Below are positions 34,169 to 36,842 of a DNA stretch of 36,842 bases, in pieces. Each line of letters opens with the position of its first letter. Positions within the stretch are counted from its first letter, which is position 1. Made by a program: the position numbers and the translations under genes. Where the stretch lies: assembly GCA_001768195.1 (NCBI GenBank), contig MENI01000091.1:1-36842 (forward strand), in the 5' to 3' direction. This DNA is from Bacteroidetes bacterium GWA2_40_15 (GTDB lineage: Bacteria > Bacteroidota > Bacteroidia > Bacteroidales > VadinHA17). The notes under the pieces were generated by a model, which saw only the letters and a list, made by a program, of their open reading frames with translations, ran no database searches and was not told the origin of the DNA.

Positions 34169-35374
34169 TTACACTACTGCCGGTTGTTTTCTTGATAGTT
34201 CGGCTGCCTGCCCCACCCAGTCATCTTTCTCAATATATCCGGGAATAAGTTCCAGAACCTCTGTAATTGTTTCTATGTCTTCATGCGTAAGCTTGCTTAC
34301 CTGATCAAAAGTATAGATGCCAAGCAAATTTAACCGCTCCTCTACCCATAAACCAAGACCTTTAATAAGTGTTAAGTTGTTAGCCTCATACTTTTGGGCA
34401 AACCCTAATCTGTCATAGTATATTCTACCATGCCTGTCCCTGATGCGTTTAAGAAGTTCTGACTTGTTCCCCGCTATACGGACAAGTTCCTTTGCCTGAA
34501 GTATCCATTCATCTCTTTCAATTCTGCCGGAGAAGAATTCAATCGCTTCAGTAACGATATCAATGTCCTCCTTTGTAAAATTACTTATCTGCCTGAAAGT
34601 GTAAATTTCCAGAACATTTAGTTTTTCCATTATCCATCCGCCAATCCCGCTGATTACTGTCAGGTCGTCTCTCTCTTCTTCTTTTGCAGTTCCAATCCTG
34701 TTGTAATAAATATTTGATTTCCTTTCACTTATCCGTTTAAAAAGATCTGTTCTTATATCTTTGTTATGAACAAGTTCACTTGCCTGAGCAACCCATTCAT
34801 CTCTTTCAATCCTTCCTGAGAAATAGGCTAGTGCATCATTTATCCTGTCAATATCACGGTCTGAGAATTTACTGATCTGCCTGAAAGTAAAAATATCCAA
34901 TGCATTAAGTCTCTCTTCTATAAAAGGTCCGATGCCACTTATCATTTTAAGATCGTCCTTTTCAGCTTCAGTGGCTGTTCCGAAACTCTGATAATCCAGA
35001 AGTCTTTTACGTTCTGCAATTTTAATCAGGTATTCATCCTGTTCAGGGATCAACTCTCCGGAATTATTGCTATTAGATATTACAATCTCCAATTTCCTTA
35101 AAGCTTCTTTATGAATTAGTTTAAGAGACTGGATCTCAGCATCCTTTACACGAAGATTTTCCAGCAATTTCCGGTTTTCATTCTCAAGGCTGACCAGTTC
35201 TTTGTGCAATTCCTTCTTTTCAGAATCAATAATTTTAATCCGGTCGGTATAGATCGACTTATAATAAAGCCACGCAGTAAGATAACCAATTACAGCTGCA
35301 ACAATCAATAATAGTAGTATTTCAATTGTTGCACCGAGTTTTGTCTCACCTATAAGGATCAGCATTGCATTCAT
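34169..35374 (-). CDS. Membrane-anchored protein with three helix-hairpin-helix repeats
   Basis: A 401-residue protein. Residues about 17-38 form a transmembrane helix and 45-98 a coiled coil. Three tandem repeats follow with a period of exactly 96 residues: ISGIG at 145-149, ISGIG at 241-245 and IKGLG at 337-341. Each is preceded by a DDL-type lead, followed by a RLNxLxIxTFxQIS helix pair, and ends in an RIERDEW-type segment. The fold is the HhH_5/DUF4332-like module seen in DNA-binding proteins and also as a C-terminal add-on in membrane or ribosomal contexts. Its gene follows the OmpA gene by 8 bp. No nuclease residues are seen, so binding or scaffolding is more likely than catalysis. Confidence 0.82.
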   Translation of the reverse strand: MNAMLILIGETKLGATIEILLLLIVAAVIGYLTAWLYYKSIYTDRIKIIDSEKKELHKELVSLENENRKLLENLRVKDAEIQSLKLIHKEALRKLEIVISNSNNSGELIPEQDEYLIKIAERKRLLDYQSFGTATEAEKDDLKMISGIGPFIEERLNALDIFTFRQISKFSDRDIDRINDALAYFSGRIERDEWVAQASELVHNKDIRTDLFKRISERKSNIYYNRIGTAKEEERDDLTVISGIGGWIMEKLNVLEIYTFRQISNFTKEDIDIVTEAIEFFSGRIERDEWILQAKELVRIAGNKSELLKRIRDRHGRIYYDRLGFAQKYEANNLTLIKGLGLWVEERLNLLGIYTFDQVSKLTHEDIETITEVLELIPGYIEKDDWVGQAAELSRKQPAVV

Positions 35375-35382
35375 TTTCTAAG

Positions 35383-35904
35383 CTATTTAATCGTTATTTC
35401 TGTTCTCCTGTTTTTAGCTCTTCCTTCGGAAGTATTGTTATCATCAACGGGTTCTTTTTCTCCTTTTGATTCAGTCAGGCTTTTATCGGAAGCGATTCCT
35501 TTACTTCCAAAATAATTCTTAATTGTTTGTGCTCTTCGCTCCCCCAGGGCCTGATTATATTCATCAGTACCAACTGCATCAGTATGCCCGACCATGAGCA
35601 ACGTGGCATTTGGGTTCTGTTTCATGTATGAATTTGATTTTTCAATGTACCTTTCTGTCATAGCATCAGTTGTGAACTCATACTTATCAAAATCAAAATA
35701 GATTAACATGGTTCCGGGGGAATCAGCCACCGGTGCAAGTGGCCTGTTTAAGGTGTCATTATCAGTTTTGGACAGGGTGCTGACCATTTCATTCTGCATG
35801 TTTCCCGTTTCATTGCATAGGCCTTTTATCTTACATACATACAGGTATGTTGCCAGGGCTGACCAAACTGAAAAAACCAGAAATCCTATTACAAGAGTTT
35901 TCAT
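35383..35904 (-). CDS. Inner-membrane-anchored OmpA-domain protein
   Basis: A 173-residue protein with an N-terminal hydrophobic helix (about residues 2-20) and a C-terminal OmpA/MotB peptidoglycan-binding domain (about 64-173). The domain motifs are IYFDFDKYEFT, VGHTDAVGTDEYNQALGERRAQTIKNYF and NRRTEI, which contains the Asp and Arg residues that hold diaminopimelate. There is no beta-barrel, so it tethers the membrane to peptidoglycan. It is directly upstream of the HhH-repeat gene, with only 8 bp between them, so the two products probably work together in the envelope. Confidence 0.9.
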   Translation of the reverse strand: MKTLVIGFLVFSVWSALATYLYVCKIKGLCNETGNMQNEMVSTLSKTDNDTLNRPLAPVADSPGTMLIYFDFDKYEFTTDAMTERYIEKSNSYMKQNPNATLLMVGHTDAVGTDEYNQALGERRAQTIKNYFGSKGIASDKSLTESKGEKEPVDDNNTSEGRAKNRRTEITIK

Positions 35905-35963
35905 TTATCTTTATTTATGCTGCACATTGGAACTTTTCATACTATATGAGCAATCTGCAGTAA

Positions 35964-36173
35964 TCAGTTTTTTGGTGATTGCCAGATGACAATCCCGCCA
36001 ACCGCTATAACTGCTATACCAATTAGTGGTGACCACTTCAGATTATGCTTTTTGTTTGCAGTGATGTTAATATCGCCGATTTTTGCAACTCTCTCTCTTG
36101 AGAAGAAGGTAACTGTTGTAAATATGGTTAACAGCAAACCAGCCAGAATAAGGACATACCCCACTTTTTTCAT
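35964..36173 (-). CDS. Small two-TM protein (DUF3185-like)
   Basis: A 69-residue protein with two hydrophobic helices (about 4-22 and 47-64) flanking a short polar loop. The pattern, with a KKVGYVLILAGL start and a WSPLIGIAVIAVGGIVI second helix, resembles the small DUF3185 membrane proteins found near stress or envelope genes. It has a plausible start and lies 59 bp before the OmpA gene on the same strand. Function is unknown. Confidence 0.7.
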   Translation of the reverse strand: MKKVGYVLILAGLLLTIFTTVTFFSRERVAKIGDINITANKKHNLKWSPLIGIAVIAVGGIVIWQSPKN

Positions 36174-36285
36174 ATCAATATTTATTAGTTTAAACTCTAC
36201 TGTAAGTTAGGTTAAACAGTAGAAAAAGAGTTATATAATTTTTCAAAAAAATTACATTATTCCCACTTTTCAGGATTCATAGCAT

Positions 36286-36312
36286 AAAAAAAGAGGTCAT
36301 AAATCAGGCCTC
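36286..36312 (-). terminator. Rho-independent terminator of the ice-binding-like gene
   Basis: On the minus strand GAGGCC pairs with GACCTC (one G-T pair) around an 8-nt loop, followed by seven T residues. It lies 26 bp after the stop of the DUF3494 gene at 36338 and separates it from the downstream small membrane protein gene. Confidence 0.75.
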
Positions 36313-36337
36313 CTTCATTCCGTTATCTGTCAAATGA

Positions 36338-36842
36338 TTATTGCGGTTTCGTAACAGAATTAGAATCAAGAATCACTGCAGTCTGTGCAAGAGCCCTTCC
36401 GTTTAATGATGCTCCTGTTTGTAATGTGATACCTGTCATTGACAGTATTACTCCTTCAAAATGTGAAGTTGTACCTAATGTTACCTGACCGGCTACCTGC
36501 CAGAAAATGTTCTTTGCAAGTGCACCTCCGGTAAGTATAACATTCATTGCCGGGCTTACTGTAAGATTTCCTGCAATCTGGAATATCCAGACATCGGTTG
36601 TAGCGCCTGAAATGGTTATGTTTGCAGGCATTATGACTGTATTTGACCATTTATACAGACCTGACTTAAGAGTTTTTCCGCCAATATCGCCCGTACCGAA
36701 TTCAACATAATCAGGAGAGGTACGTCCTGCTGCATCGTTATATGCAGTAGTCATATTACTGACAGCAGTTGTAAGAGTATTTGGTGTGGGATCTGCCATA
36801 TCAGCTGCGAAAACCTGACCGGTAACCTGAACTGATGATGCA
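36338..36842 (-). CDS. DUF3494 ice-binding-like protein, 5' end outside window
   Basis: The frame is open from the right window edge to a stop at 36338 (167 codons seen). A Met at 36799 exists but is not taken as the start, because the residues before it (VQVTGQVFAADMADP) fit the family. The sequence matches the ice-binding/DUF3494 beta-solenoid: an AYNDAAGRTSPDYVEFGTGDIGG lead, TLKSGLYKW, WIFQIAGNLTVSP, NIFWQVAGQVTLGTTSHFEGVILS and GASLNGRALAQTAVILDSN. Such proteins are exported; some bind ice, others are adhesins or have no known role. The N-terminal signal peptide lies beyond the window. Confidence 0.88.
   Translation of the reverse strand, partial: ASSVQVTGQVFAADMADPTPNTLTTAVSNMTTAYNDAAGRTSPDYVEFGTGDIGGKTLKSGLYKWSNTVIMPANITISGATTDVWIFQIAGNLTVSPAMNVILTGGALAKNIFWQVAGQVTLGTTSHFEGVILSMTGITLQTGASLNGRALAQTAVILDSNSVTKPQ

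Overview
The window looks like a chromosome segment of an anaerobic or facultative member of the Bacteroidota (Bacteroidales/Marinilabiliales-like), probably from sediment or another sulfidic setting. The evidence is several promoters of the Bacteroidota type (TAnnTTTG at -7, one with a TTTG -33 element at the consensus spacing), weak Shine-Dalgarno sites, Bacteroidota-typical proteins (two-component-regulator propeller sensor, DUF5777 protein, EttA/YkpA-like ABC-F, M1 peptidase) and dispersed intergenic repeats of the kind seen in this phylum. No plasmid, phage, transposase or CRISPR locus was seen.

Layout. (1) 1-3617, minus strand: an operon of heterodisulfide-reductase-like genes in the order hdrC1-hdrB-hdrA-hdrC2, followed by a membrane Fe-S oxidoreductase that runs off the left edge. 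(2) 3618-6854: tandem heptamer repeats, a glutathione peroxidase remnant fused onto the end of a membrane protein gene, and a secreted M1 peptidase. (3) 6967-10061: an FNR/CRP-type regulator with two tandem TGTGA-type boxes in its divergent promoter region, then sqr-like, tusE/dsrC-like and dsrE2-like genes, a sulfide-oxidation and sulfur-carrier module. (4) 10109-14863: CHAD protein, phosphofructokinase, SixA and polyphosphate kinase, i.e. a polyphosphate neighbourhood. (5) 14910-15827: metA, predicted to use acetyl-CoA. (6) 16008-21070: an operon of lipoprotein cytochrome c, DUF5777 protein, YceI protein and a very large propeller sensor with a SpoIIE-type PP2C phosphatase output. (7) 21072-26834: an intact glutathione peroxidase, a CAP-domain protein, gamma-glutamyltransferase, and UDP-glucose dehydrogenase plus UDP-glucuronate decarboxylase (UDP-xylose synthesis). 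(8) 26889-28842: old-yellow-enzyme, tRNA-Pro(UGG) followed by a nested palindromic element, and a cupredoxin lipoprotein. (9) 28877-31963: a decayed ABC-F gene (internal deletion, in-frame stop, lost catalytic Glu) and acetyl-CoA synthetase. (10) 32167-36842, minus strand: a secreted unknown, a YunG-like protein, an ECF sigma factor, a membrane protein with three 96-residue HhH repeats, an OmpA-domain protein, a small two-TM protein and a DUF3494 ice-binding-like protein cut by the right edge.

How it fits together. The most interesting part is the first 10 kb. The Hdr-like gene order and the short HdrA resemble the core of the sulfur-oxidising sHdr complex (C1-B1-A-hyp-C2-B2). Here a membrane-anchored electron-transfer protein occupies the last position, and a sulfide:quinone oxidoreductase with two sulfur-carrier proteins (TusE/DsrC and DsrE2 families) sits about 4 kb away, beside a probable Fe-S redox regulator. 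That these parts form one sulfane-sulfur or thiol/disulfide electron pathway feeding the quinone pool is an inference from gene content and proximity, not something the sequence proves.
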